Both the position numbers and the translations under genes were made by a program. Source: JACKIC01 sp964543795 (GTDB lineage Bacteria > Planctomycetota > UBA1135 > UBA2386). Taken from it: a stretch of 64,000 nt of DNA. The first letter of the stretch is position 1. Each line of letters begins with the position of its first letter. Below, one piece after another: positions 28,403-37,397 of this stretch. Under the pieces are notes generated by a model. The model was not told where the DNA came from, did not search any database, and saw only the letters and a list, made by a program, of their open reading frames with translations. The stretch lies in NCBI GenBank assembly GCA_964543795.1, contig CAZIZN010000006.1:124001-188000 (forward strand), written 5' to 3'.

Positions 28403-29610
28403 GAATCCTCGCCCACCGATTCGCCGCCGCCGCTGCCACGCTGCTGTCCGCCCTCGCGGCCGCCGCCCAGTCCGACGCCTGGCCGCAGCAGGCCGGCGTC
28501 GACCTGCTCGCGGGCCGGGAGTGCGAGCAGTTGCGCGGTCGCAAGGTCGGCCTCATCACGAACCACACCGGCCGCACGCGCACCGGCGAACGCACCGTCG
28601 ACGTGATCGCCGCCGCCGAAGGCGTGACCCTCGTGGCCTTGTTCTCGCCCGAACACGGCTGGGACGGCGTGCTCGACGAGAAGGTCGGCGACACCAGGGA
28701 CCGCGCGACCGGTCTGCCCGTCTACTCGCTCTACGGCGAGACCCGCGTGCCGACGCCGGCGATGCTGCAGGGCATCGACACGCTGGTGTTCGACATCCAG
28801 GACATCGGCTGCCGCTTCTACACCTACCTGTCGACGATGCGGAACGGTCTCGAAGCCGCCGCCGCGCACGGCCTGCGTTTCGTCGTGCTCGACCGCCCCA
28901 ACCCGATCGGCGGGGTGCGCATGGAGGGGCCCGTGCTCGCTGCGGACCGCCGCGACTTCGTCGGCACCCACCGCATCCCGCTGCGCCACGGCATGACCGC
29001 GGGCGAACTCGCGCGCATGATCGCCGGCGAGGACGGCCTGCAGGTCGACCTGCAGGTCGTGCCGTGCCTGGGCTGGCAGCGCGCCGACTTCTGGGACCAC
29101 ACGGGGCTCGTCTGGATCAATCCGTCGCCGAACATGCGGTCGTTGACGCAGGCGCTGCTCTACCCGGGCATCGGCCTGCTCGAGGGCACCAACCTGTCGG
29201 TCGGCCGCGGCACCGACACGCCGTTCGAGGTCCTCGGCGCGCCGTGGTGCAACGGCGTCCTGCTGGCGCGCCGGCTGCGCGCCGCGAAGCTCCCGGGCGT
29301 CACGTTCGTGCCGATCGTGTTCACGCCGGACGCGAGCAAGTTCCGCGGCGAGGCGTGCTCGGGCGTCAACGTCGTGATCACGGACTGGCAGACCTTCGAG
29401 CCGGTGCGCACAGGCATCCACGTGGCGTGCGCGCTGCGCGCGCTGCACCCCGACGCCTGGGACACGAAGCGCCTCGACTGGCTGCTCAAGCACGAACCGA
29501 GCGCGGACGCGATCGTCGCCGGCGAGCCCGCCGACGCGATCGTCGCGCGCTGGCAGAAGGACCTCGACCTGTTCCGCATCCGCCGCAAACCGTTCCTGCT
29601 CTATGAGTGA
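28399..29610 (+). CDS. namZ: Exo-beta-N-acetylmuramidase NamZ-like (DUF1343), exported
   Basis: 403 residues, ATG overlapping the symporter stop. Signal peptide MRILAHRFAAAAATLLSALA. DUF1343/GH171 features: VGLITNHTGRTRTG, ALFSPEHGWDG (with a conserved Glu), VFDIQDIGCRFYTYLSTM, VLDRPNPIGG and LEGTNLSVGRGTDTPFE. The characterised Bacillus NamZ removes terminal MurNAc from peptidoglycan chains. It fits as the first step, feeding the symporter and MurQ. Overlaps the next gene by 8 bp. Confidence 0.9.
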   Translation: MRILAHRFAAAAATLLSALAAAAQSDAWPQQAGVDLLAGRECEQLRGRKVGLITNHTGRTRTGERTVDVIAAAEGVTLVALFSPEHGWDGVLDEKVGDTRDRATGLPVYSLYGETRVPTPAMLQGIDTLVFDIQDIGCRFYTYLSTMRNGLEAAAAHGLRFVVLDRPNPIGGVRMEGPVLAADRRDFVGTHRIPLRHGMTAGELARMIAGEDGLQVDLQVVPCLGWQRADFWDHTGLVWINPSPNMRSLTQALLYPGIGLLEGTNLSVGRGTDTPFEVLGAPWCNGVLLARRLRAAKLPGVTFVPIVFTPDASKFRGEACSGVNVVITDWQTFEPVRTGIHVACALRALHPDAWDTKRLDWLLKHEPSADAIVAGEPADAIVARWQKDLDLFRIRRKPFLLYE

Positions 29611-30778
29611 CCCCACCCGCTTCGGTCTCGAGATCGTCTGCGAGCAGCCCCCCGAAGTGCTGCGCGCGAGCAAGCGCTTCGGCCTGCTCTGCAACCAGGC
29701 CTCGGTCGACGGCGCGTTCCGGCACGCCGCCGACGTGCTGCACACGAAGTTCCCGGGCCGCCTCGCGGCGCTGTTCAGCCCGCAGCACGGCCTGTGGTCC
29801 ACCGAGCAGGACAACATGATCGAATCGGGCCACGGCCGGCACCCGCGCCTGCAGATCCCGGTGCACAGCCTCTACTCGGAGACGCGGCGGCCGACGCAGG
29901 CCATGCTCGACGGCCTCGACCTGCTCGTCGTCGACCTGCAGGACGTCGGCACGCGCGTCTACACCTACGTCTGGACGCTGAGCTACTGCCTCGAGGCGTG
30001 CGCGCAGAAGGGCATCCCGCTGCTGGTGCTCGACCGCCCGAACCCGCTCGGCGGACTCGCCGCCGAAGGGCCGCTGCTGCAGCTCGACCACCGCAGCTTC
30101 GTCGGCCGCGCCGCGATCCCGATGCGGCACGGCCTCACACTCGGCGAACTGGCCCGCTTCTGCAACGACAGCATGGGGCTCGGCGCCGACGTGCACGTAG
30201 CACCGATGGCCGGCTGGCGGCGCACGATGCTCTGGCCCGACACGGGCCGCGCCTGGGTGCCGCCGTCGCCGAACCTGCCGCGCTTCGAGGGCTGCCTCGT
30301 CTATCCGGGCCAGGTGCTGCTCGAAGGCACGAACCTCAGCGAAGGCCGCGGCACGACGACGCCGTTCGAGCAGTGCGGCGCCCCGTTCGTCGATCCCTGG
30401 CAGCTGCAGGCCCTGCTCTCGACGCGCGCTCTCGACGGTGTGGCGCTGCGGCCGGTGCACTACGAGCCGACCTTCCACAAGTGGCGCGGGCAGACCTGCG
30501 GCGGCCTGTTCCTGCACGTCACGGACGCCGCGAAGTTCGCGCCCTACCGCACGACGCTGGCCCTGTTGCGCGCCGTGCGCGAACTCTGGCCGCAGCAGTT
30601 CGCATGGCTCGAGCCGCCCTATGAGTACGAGACCGAGAAGATGCCGATCGACGTGCTCACGGGCGGCAGCGAGGTGCGCGCGTTCGTCGAGGGCAAGCGG
30701 CCGTGGGCGCAGCTCGAGGCGCTGGCGAGCTCGCCGGACGACTGGTGGCAGCGCACGAGGCGGTTCCTGCTGTATTGA
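29603..30778 (+). CDS. Second NamZ-like (DUF1343) protein, no signal peptide
   Basis: 391 residues from ATG 29603, overlapping the upstream gene by 8 bp. It is homologous to 28399-29610 throughout (VVDLQDVGTRVYTYVWTL, VLDRPNPLGG, LEGTNLSEGRGTTTPFE), but the motif is LFSPQHG with Gln where the first copy has Glu, and there is no export signal. It may act in the cytoplasm on imported MurNAc-disaccharides, have altered activity, or be a non-catalytic relative. Confidence 0.88.
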   Translation: MSDPTRFGLEIVCEQPPEVLRASKRFGLLCNQASVDGAFRHAADVLHTKFPGRLAALFSPQHGLWSTEQDNMIESGHGRHPRLQIPVHSLYSETRRPTQAMLDGLDLLVVDLQDVGTRVYTYVWTLSYCLEACAQKGIPLLVLDRPNPLGGLAAEGPLLQLDHRSFVGRAAIPMRHGLTLGELARFCNDSMGLGADVHVAPMAGWRRTMLWPDTGRAWVPPSPNLPRFEGCLVYPGQVLLEGTNLSEGRGTTTPFEQCGAPFVDPWQLQALLSTRALDGVALRPVHYEPTFHKWRGQTCGGLFLHVTDAAKFAPYRTTLALLRAVRELWPQQFAWLEPPYEYETEKMPIDVLTGGSEVRAFVEGKRPWAQLEALASSPDDWWQRTRRFLLY

Positions 30779-30849
30779 GCAGGCGCGGCGCCCGGGAGTG
30801 CGGCGCGACCGACTGCGACCCTGCGGGCGCGGGGCACTAGACTCGGCGC

Positions 30850-31590
30850 ATGCGCCAGATCCTGCTGCCGCTCGCCATCACCGTTCTCGTCGCCCTCATG
30901 CCCGCCCAGTCCGACCCACCCGCGCCCGGCAAGCAGGTCGAGCAGTCGCTCGCCGTCGGCGACGCGACGATCCGCTATCTCTGCTACCTGCCCGCCGACC
31001 ACGCCACGCGTCGGGAACCCGCGCCGCTGCTGCTGTTCCTGCACGGCCGCGGCGAGAGCAAGGGCCCGCTGGCGAACGTGGCGACCTGGGGACCGCCGAA
31101 ATACCTCGCCGCCGGCGACTCCCTGCCGATGGTCGTGCTGTCGCCGCAGTGCCCGATGGACGCGTGGTGGCACCACGACGAGCAGCAGCGGCTGCTGATC
31201 GCGCTGCTCGACCACGCCGAACGCACGCTGCGCATCGACGAGGACCGCGTCTACGTCGCCGGCCTCAGCATGGGCGGGTTCGGCACGTGGCGGCTCGCCG
31301 CCGACCACGCCGGCCGTTTCGCCGCGGCCGTGGCCGTCTGCGGCGCCGGCGAACCGGCGTGGGCGCCGAAGCTGACGAAGCTGCCGATCTGGGCCTGGCA
31401 CGGCGCCGACGACCGCATCGTGCCGCACGCGCGCTCCGTCGAGATGGTCGAGGCGATCCGCAAGGCCGGCGGCGAACAGGTGCGTTTCACGAGCCTCGCG
31501 CACGTCGGCCACAACAGCTGGGAACCGGCGTTCCGCTCCCCCGACCTCTGGCGCTGGCTCGGCGAACAGCGGCGCGCGAAGGCGCACTGA
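30850..31590 (+). CDS. Secreted phospholipase/carboxylesterase-like alpha/beta hydrolase
   Basis: 246 residues from ATG 30850 with a signal peptide (MRQILLPLAITVLVALMPAQ). Motifs: LFLHGRGESKG, nucleophile GLSMGGFGTW, acid in WHGADDRIVP and His in AHVGHNSWE. It resembles the esterases often annotated as phospholipase/carboxylesterase in planctomycetes. It lies 71 bp after the second namZ, so membership of that operon is possible. Confidence 0.87.
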   Translation: MRQILLPLAITVLVALMPAQSDPPAPGKQVEQSLAVGDATIRYLCYLPADHATRREPAPLLLFLHGRGESKGPLANVATWGPPKYLAAGDSLPMVVLSPQCPMDAWWHHDEQQRLLIALLDHAERTLRIDEDRVYVAGLSMGGFGTWRLAADHAGRFAAAVAVCGAGEPAWAPKLTKLPIWAWHGADDRIVPHARSVEMVEAIRKAGGEQVRFTSLAHVGHNSWEPAFRSPDLWRWLGEQRRAKAH

Positions 31591-31627
31591 CGCGGTGCCG
31601 GCGACGCCTTGCGGTAGCATCGCCGAC

Positions 31628-33418
31628 GTGCGCCTCTCCCTCTGGCCCCTGCTGATCGTGCCCGCACCGCCGCTCTCGGCGCAGGACGCGGCGGGCACCG
31701 GCCTCGCCGAGCGCTACTGCGCCGAGTGCCACACCGGCGCCGACGCCGAACGGGGCTTCCGCATCGACGCAGCCTTGGCCGATGCGACCGGCGCCGGGGC
31801 CGAGCAGGCGCTCCTGCGCCTGCGCTCGCGCACGATGCCGCCGCCCGACGCCGCGCAGCCTACCGCCGAAGAACGCCGCCGGCTCGCGGCGCACCTCGCC
31901 GCGCGCGTGCCGGTCGATCCCGCGGCCGCGGCCCCGACGATGCGCCGGCTGGCCAGGGTCGAGTACGAACGCACGGTCCGCGACCTGTTCGGCATCGACT
32001 GGCGCGGCGGCGATCTGCTGCCCGAGGATCCGCGGGCCTACGGTTTCGACAACGTCGGCGACGTCACCGGCATGACGCCGCTGTCGTTCGAGAAGTACGC
32101 CGCCGCGGCCGCCGCGATCGCAGCGCTCGTTCTCGCGGATCCGGCCGCGACGGCGCGCGCGTTCGGCGACGGGGCGCCGCTCGCGACGGGTCTCGCCGAC
32201 CTGCTCGACCGCGCGTTCCGCCGGCCCGCCCACCAGGCCGAGATCGACGCGCGCTGCGAGCTGTTCGCGTCGCTGCGCGCGGCGGGCCACGACGAGACGA
32301 CGGCGCGCGCGGCCGTGCTGCGCAGCGTGCTGACCTCGCCGTCGTTCCTGTTCCGCGTCGAGGTCGATCGTCCGGACGGCGGCCTCTCGGGCCACGAACT
32401 CGCGGTGCGGTTGTCCTACCTCCTGACCGGTTCGTCGCCCGATGCAGCGCTGCGCCAGCGCGCGGCCCGCGGCGAACTGCACGACCGCGCGGTGCTCACC
32501 GCCGAGGCGCGGCGACTCGTCGCCGCGACGGGCGGCCGCCAGCTCGCCGAACGCTTCGCCGCACAGTGGCTGCGCCTGCAGGACGTACTGACCCACAACG
32601 CGGACTTCCGGCGCTACCCGGAGATCTGGAACCACGCGCTGCGGCCGGCCTTCCACGAGGAGGCCGTGCGGTTCTTCGCGGCGCTGGCGGCCGGCGACGA
32701 ACGCGTGCTGCTGCTGCTCGATGCGGACTTCACGTTCGCGAACGACACGCTGCGGCGGCACTACGGGCTGCCCGGCGACGGCGGCGGCGACGAGTGGCAG
32801 CGCGTGCCCCTGCCCGACCGCCGCCGCGGCGGGGTACTCGGCATGGGGGCGATGCTGTTCGTCTCGTCCTACCCGTTGCGCACGAGCCCGGTGCTGCGCG
32901 GCAAGTGGGTGCTCGACCACCTGCTCGACACGCCGCCGCCGCCGCCGCCGCCCGGTGCAGGCACGCTGCCCGCGGACGACCGGCAGCCCGACGAACTGAC
33001 GCTGCGCCAACGCCTCGAACGGCATCGCCAGCAGAAGTCCTGTGCGGACTGCCACGCCCAGATCGACCCGATCGGTTTCGCGCTCGAGAACTACGACGTG
33101 CTCGGCCGCTGGCGCGACGCCGTGCACGGCCAGGCGGTGGACGCACGCGCCGAACTGCCCGACGGCACCGCCCTCGACGGCCCGGCCGCGCTCAAGGACG
33201 CGCTGCTGCTGCGCCAGGACGACTTCGTGCGGGCGATGGCCAAGGCCCTGCTCGTCTTCGGCACCGGCCGGCCGACCGCCGTCGCCGACGAAGCCGAACT
33301 GCAGCGCATCGTCGGCGCCAGCGCGGCGGGCGACCACCGTTTCGGCCCGTTGCTCGACGCCGTCATCACGTCGCCGCTCTTCACGAGCCGGCGGCTCGCC
33401 CCGGAGAAGCGGCCGTGA
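31628..33418 (+). CDS. Planctomycete cytochrome-type protein (DUF1587/1595/1592/1588/1585)
   Basis: 596 residues from GTG 31628 (signal peptide VRLSLWPLLIVPAPPLSAQ). The domain order is complete: a haem-binding-like CAECH near residue 32, DUF1587 (RRLARVEYERTVRDLFG), DUF1595 (LLDRAFRRPAH), DUF1592 (AVRLSYLLTGSSPDAAL), DUF1588 (SSYPLRTSPVLRGKWVLD, then a Pro run) and DUF1585 with CADCH. It is extracytoplasmic. The function is unknown, though c-type haem redox has been proposed. Coupled to the DUF1552 gene by a GTGA overlap. Confidence 0.92.
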   Translation: MRLSLWPLLIVPAPPLSAQDAAGTGLAERYCAECHTGADAERGFRIDAALADATGAGAEQALLRLRSRTMPPPDAAQPTAEERRRLAAHLAARVPVDPAAAAPTMRRLARVEYERTVRDLFGIDWRGGDLLPEDPRAYGFDNVGDVTGMTPLSFEKYAAAAAAIAALVLADPAATARAFGDGAPLATGLADLLDRAFRRPAHQAEIDARCELFASLRAAGHDETTARAAVLRSVLTSPSFLFRVEVDRPDGGLSGHELAVRLSYLLTGSSPDAALRQRAARGELHDRAVLTAEARRLVAATGGRQLAERFAAQWLRLQDVLTHNADFRRYPEIWNHALRPAFHEEAVRFFAALAAGDERVLLLLDADFTFANDTLRRHYGLPGDGGGDEWQRVPLPDRRRGGVLGMGAMLFVSSYPLRTSPVLRGKWVLDHLLDTPPPPPPPGAGTLPADDRQPDELTLRQRLERHRQQKSCADCHAQIDPIGFALENYDVLGRWRDAVHGQAVDARAELPDGTALDGPAALKDALLLRQDDFVRAMAKALLVFGTGRPTAVADEAELQRIVGASAAGDHRFGPLLDAVITSPLFTSRRLAPEKRP

Positions 33419-34698
33419 ACGATCCGCGCGGACCGACGCGGCGGACCTTCCTGCGCGGCGCCGGTGCGGCGCTCGCCGTGCCGTGGCTCGAGACCTTCGC
33501 GCCGCCGCGCGGCGCTCGGCCCGTGCGGCTGGCGATCCTCGTGATGCCCAACGGTGCGTTGCCCTCGGCGTGGACCCCGGCGGCGGACGGTGCCGGCGGC
33601 TGGACGCCGTCGTACAGCCTGCAGCCGCTGGCCGCCCGTCGGGCCGAGGTCAACGTGCTGACCGGCCTGGCCAACCGCCGGAGCTTCTCCGGCGACGGCC
33701 ACTACGCGAAGGTCGCCCCGCTGCTGACGGGCGCGAAGATCCGTCGCACCGGCGGCCGCGACCTGTGGAACGGCGTGTCGATGGACCAGGTGGCGGCGCG
33801 CGCCATCGGCGGCGCCACCTTGCTGCCGTCGCTCGAACTCGGTTGCGACCCGATCTATCCGGTCGAGGACATGGGCTACTCGACGGTCTACGGCGGCAAC
33901 ATCGCCTGGACCGCACCGGACCGGCCGACGACCAAGGAGATCGTGCCGCGCGCGGTCTTCGACCGGCTGTTCCGCAGCACGGCGCTCGCCAGCGACCCGA
34001 CGCGGCAGAGCGTGCTCGACGTGGTTCGCCAGGACGCCGCGCGCCTGCGTGGGCGCCTGTCCCGGCGCGACCAGCACGAACTGGCCGGATACCTCGACTC
34101 CGTGCGCGCCCTCGAGCGGCGCATCGAGGCGATCGAACGCACGGCGCCGCCGGCGATCGATCCCGCGCGCACGCCGCCGCCGGGCGTGCCCGAGGACTAC
34201 CCGACCCACGTCGGGCTCATGCTCGACCTGATCGCGCTGGCGTTCGCCGCCGATGCGACGCGCATCGTCACGTTCCTCATGGCGAACGAGGTCTCGAGCC
34301 GCAGCTTCGGCTTCCTCGAGGGCTGCGGGGGCGGCTTCCACGAGTACTCGCACCACGAGGGGCGGGAGGAGAAGCAGGAGGCCTACCGCCGCATCAACCG
34401 CTGGCACGTGCAGCAGTATGCCGGACTGCTCGATCGGCTCGCCGCGCTGCGCGAAGGCGAAGGATCGGTGCTCGACCGCTCGATGGTCGTGTTCGCTGCG
34501 GCGATGAGCGACGGCAACGCGCACTCGCCGCACGACCTGCCGGTCCTGTTGGCCGGCGGCGGCGACGGCACGCTGCCGGCGGGTCGCCTGCTCGCGAGCA
34601 GAGCCGACACGCCGCTGTGTTCGCTGTGGCTCGCGCTGCTGCAGCGGCTCGGCGTCGAGGCGCGTTCGTTCGGCGACGCGCACCGGCCGCTGTGCTGA
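33415..34698 (+). CDS. DUF1552 protein with Tat signal
   Basis: 427 residues from GTG 33415, overlapping the previous stop. The N-terminus has a twin-arginine signal RRTFLRGAGAALAVPWLE. DUF1552 features: LVMPNGALPSAWTP, SVRALERRIEAIE, IVTFLMANEVSSRSFGFL and AAAMSDGNAHSPHDLPVLL. The family is nearly always encoded next to a DUF1592-type protein in planctomycetes and relatives; the pair is thought to work together in the periplasm, but its chemistry is unknown. Confidence 0.92.
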   Translation: MNDPRGPTRRTFLRGAGAALAVPWLETFAPPRGARPVRLAILVMPNGALPSAWTPAADGAGGWTPSYSLQPLAARRAEVNVLTGLANRRSFSGDGHYAKVAPLLTGAKIRRTGGRDLWNGVSMDQVAARAIGGATLLPSLELGCDPIYPVEDMGYSTVYGGNIAWTAPDRPTTKEIVPRAVFDRLFRSTALASDPTRQSVLDVVRQDAARLRGRLSRRDQHELAGYLDSVRALERRIEAIERTAPPAIDPARTPPPGVPEDYPTHVGLMLDLIALAFAADATRIVTFLMANEVSSRSFGFLEGCGGGFHEYSHHEGREEKQEAYRRINRWHVQQYAGLLDRLAALREGEGSVLDRSMVVFAAAMSDGNAHSPHDLPVLLAGGGDGTLPAGRLLASRADTPLCSLWLALLQRLGVEARSFGDAHRPLC

Positions 34699-34731
34699 TG
34701 CGCGCCTGCCGGAGAGCGCCTGCCCACGCCG

Positions 34732-35859
34732 TCACTGCGTGACGATGATCACCGCGTCGCTGGCCGTGGCACCGAGCGGGCCGCACGGGTCGAGGAAGCC
34801 CATCTGGAAGGCGAACGATTGGCCCGCACCGATCCATGCCGGCAGCGGCAACGCGGTCCGCGCGACGCCGCTCGCGCTGGCGCTCGAAAGCAGGATCACC
34901 GACGACGAGGGGTCGAGCCAGTAGTCGATGCCGGCGATCGCGAGCGGCGCGGTCGCCGCCGAGAGGGCAATCGCGCCGAACGCGGTCGCGTTCGCGGGCG
35001 CCTGGGTGCACGACACGGCGAAGTCGAGGTTGCCGGCGCTGGGCACGCTGCGCAGCGCCATGCGCAGCGCGCCGAGGCAGCCGGGCGTGCTGACGCCGAC
35101 GTGGAACGCGACGGGCGCGGCGAAGCCGCCGAGATTCAGCGGGTTGGCCGTGAACGCCACGCTGCCCGTGCTCGTGGCGTGCAGGCTGCCCGAGGTATCG
35201 AGCAGGTGGTTGTCGAGGTTCCACGTCGAGATGCCGCCCGCCAGCGAGTCCAGGCGCAGGTTCATGGTCTGCTGGATCTCGGCCGCGGTGCGCGCGAACG
35301 GCCAGAGGCGCACTTCGTCGAGCGAACCGTTCCAGACCTCGATCGGGCCGCCCGAGTCGTCGCCCTTGCCGATACGCAGGACACCGCCGCGGTCCCAGAT
35401 CGGCGCCTGCGTGCCGGTCGCGGTCGCGACCTGCGCGCCGTTGACGAACAGGTTCGCGGTCGTGCCGTCGTAGGTGGCCGCGACGTGCGTCCAGGTCAGC
35501 AGCTGGCCCGCGCCGAAGGCCCAGTTGCAGGTCTTCGCGACGCCGTTGCTGCCGACGACCTTCCAGGTCAGGGTGCGCGCCGCGGTGTTGTTCGCGTTGA
35601 CGCGCAGGAAGTAGGACTCCTGCTGCGGGGTGATGTTCTGCCGGCAGACGGTCGGATACCGCCAGCCGGTGCCCAGCGTCGCGTCGTCGTAGGTCAGCCA
35701 CGCCTCGATCGTGATGCCGGTCTGCGGCACGACGGCGGGCGAGTACGGCACTTCGAGGTAGCCGTCGACGCCGTTGACGAGCGTGATGCCGGTCTGGGCG
35801 GCGGCGGGAGCGAGCAGGGACGTGGCGGCGAACAGGGTGGCGAGGGTGGGGCGAGTCAC
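34732..35859 (-). CDS. Secreted LamG-domain protein, copy 1
   Basis: 375 residues from GTG 35859, with GGAG seven bases before. Signal peptide MTRPTLATLFAATSLLAPAA. A LamG/concanavalin-like beta-sandwich (about 28-225) includes ITIEAWLTYDD, WTHVAATYDGTTANLFVNG and WNGSLDEVRLWPFARTAAEI. The C-terminal module (about 255-375) is shared with other secreted proteins here and ends DPCGPLGATASDAVIIVTQ. Probably carbohydrate- or surface-binding. Close paralogue of 36153-37283. Confidence 0.85.
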   Translation of the reverse strand: MTRPTLATLFAATSLLAPAAAQTGITLVNGVDGYLEVPYSPAVVPQTGITIEAWLTYDDATLGTGWRYPTVCRQNITPQQESYFLRVNANNTAARTLTWKVVGSNGVAKTCNWAFGAGQLLTWTHVAATYDGTTANLFVNGAQVATATGTQAPIWDRGGVLRIGKGDDSGGPIEVWNGSLDEVRLWPFARTAAEIQQTMNLRLDSLAGGISTWNLDNHLLDTSGSLHATSTGSVAFTANPLNLGGFAAPVAFHVGVSTPGCLGALRMALRSVPSAGNLDFAVSCTQAPANATAFGAIALSAATAPLAIAGIDYWLDPSSSVILLSSASASGVARTALPLPAWIGAGQSFAFQMGFLDPCGPLGATASDAVIIVTQ

Positions 35860-36002
35860 GGGAGCTCCGGGGTGATGCGGTCGGGAGGAGGCAGACTCGC
35901 AGGCCGGCGGCGGCTCGTAAAGGGGTGCGGCCGTGCTTCTGCACGGCTACGCGGGCAGCGCGGCCGCCTGCGGGCGAAGTTCCTGCGCCACGTGACCGCT
36001 TC

Positions 36003-36152
36003 TCACCAGCGCCCGATGACGCCCGCGGCGTTCGCGCCGGGGTCGTCGCCCTGCCAGCCGAACACCATGAGCGCGGCGTTCTGCGGCAGGCGGATCACGT
36101 TCGCTTCGTCTCCATTGCCGCCCGCCCCTCCCTCGCGCCCCCCACCGACCAG
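36003..36152 (-). pseudogene. In-frame coding tail after LamG copy 2
   Basis: Directly after the stop of the LamG gene (36155-36153) the same frame stays open for 49 codons with strong GC3 bias, including VIRLPQNAALMVFGWQGDD, and ends at 36003. There is no start. It may be the C-terminus of a lost gene or of an older, longer version of the neighbour. The rest of 35860-36152 shows only the 5' region of LamG copy 1. Confidence 0.3.
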
Positions 36153-37283
36153 TCACTGCGTGACGATGATCACCGCGTCGCTCGCCGTGGCGCCCAGCGG
36201 GCCGCACGGGTCGAGGAAGCCCATCTGGAACGCGAACGACTGGCCGGCTCCGATCCAGGTCGGCAGCGGCAACGCGGTCCGCGCGACGCCGAGTCCGCTG
36301 GCGCTCGACAGCAGGATCACCGACGACGCCGGATCGAGCCAGTAGTCGATGCCGGCGATCGCCAGCGGTGCACTCGCGACGCCGAACGCGATCGCGCCGA
36401 ACGCGGTCGCGTTGGCCGGCGCCTGCGTGCACACGACGCGGAACGCGGTATTGCCGGCCGACGGCACGCTGCCGAGCGACATCGCGAGCGGCCCCAGACA
36501 GCCCGGCGTGCTCGCGCCGGCCAGGAAGGCCGTCGGCGCGGCGAACGCCTGCAGGGTCAGCGTGTTCGCGGTGAACGCCACGGCACCGCTGCTCGTCGCG
36601 TGCAGACCGCCCGACGTGTCCAGCAGGTGGTTGTCGAGGTTCCAGGTCGAGACGCGGCCCGGGATCGAATCGAGCTGCAGGTTCATCGTCTGCTGGATCT
36701 CCGCCGCCGTGCGCGCGAACGGCCACAGCCGCACTTCGTCGATCTGCCCGTTCCAGACTTCGATCGGCGTCGCGACGTCCGAACCCTTGCCGATGCGCAG
36801 CACTTCGCTGTTGAGGTCGCGGATCGGCGCGCCGTTGCCGGCCGCGGAGCCGACCTGCACGCCGTTCACGTAGAGCACCGCGGCGGTGCCGTCGTAGGTC
36901 GCGGCAACGTGGGTCCAGGTGTTGAGCTGTCCCGTCGCGAACGGCCAGTTCACCGTCGGGCTGAGACCGCTCGTCGTCACCACCTTCCAGCGCAGCACGC
37001 GCGCGCCGGTGTTGCCGGCCTCGATGCGCAGGAAGTAGTCCTCGCTGCCGCCGACACTGATGCCCTGCCGCACGACGGTCGGGAACCGCCAGCCCGTCGG
37101 CAGCGTCGTGTCGTCGTAGGTGATCCAGGCCTCGACGGTGATGCCGGTCTGCGGCACGACGCGGGCGCTGTAGGGCACCTCGATGTAGCCGTCGACGAGG
37201 TTGCTGAGGGTGACGCCGGTGTTCTGGGCGAAGGACGGCGCGGCGAGGGCGAGGCCCGCGAGCGCGAGGGGGAAGTGCTTCAT
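36153..37283 (-). CDS. Secreted LamG-domain protein, copy 2
   Basis: 376 residues from ATG 37283, with AGGA just upstream. Signal peptide MKHFPLALAGLALAAPSFAQ. Same architecture as 34732-35859, with very similar LamG core (WTHVAATYDGTAAVLYVNG, EVRLWPFARTAAEIQQTMNL) and C-terminal module ending DPCGPLGATASDAVIIVTQ. The pair is clearly a tandem duplication; divergence is highest in the middle. Function unknown. Confidence 0.87.
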   Translation of the reverse strand: MKHFPLALAGLALAAPSFAQNTGVTLSNLVDGYIEVPYSARVVPQTGITVEAWITYDDTTLPTGWRFPTVVRQGISVGGSEDYFLRIEAGNTGARVLRWKVVTTSGLSPTVNWPFATGQLNTWTHVAATYDGTAAVLYVNGVQVGSAAGNGAPIRDLNSEVLRIGKGSDVATPIEVWNGQIDEVRLWPFARTAAEIQQTMNLQLDSIPGRVSTWNLDNHLLDTSGGLHATSSGAVAFTANTLTLQAFAAPTAFLAGASTPGCLGPLAMSLGSVPSAGNTAFRVVCTQAPANATAFGAIAFGVASAPLAIAGIDYWLDPASSVILLSSASGLGVARTALPLPTWIGAGQSFAFQMGFLDPCGPLGATASDAVIIVTQ

Positions 37284-37397
37284 GGTTCCTGGTGGTGTTT
37301 CGGGCCCCGTAGTGACGAGGTCCCGGGTGGTATCCGATTCCGCAGCCTCGCACGCCGCCTTCTGCCGGTAAAGACCCGCGCCTACGATGGCGGCCAG

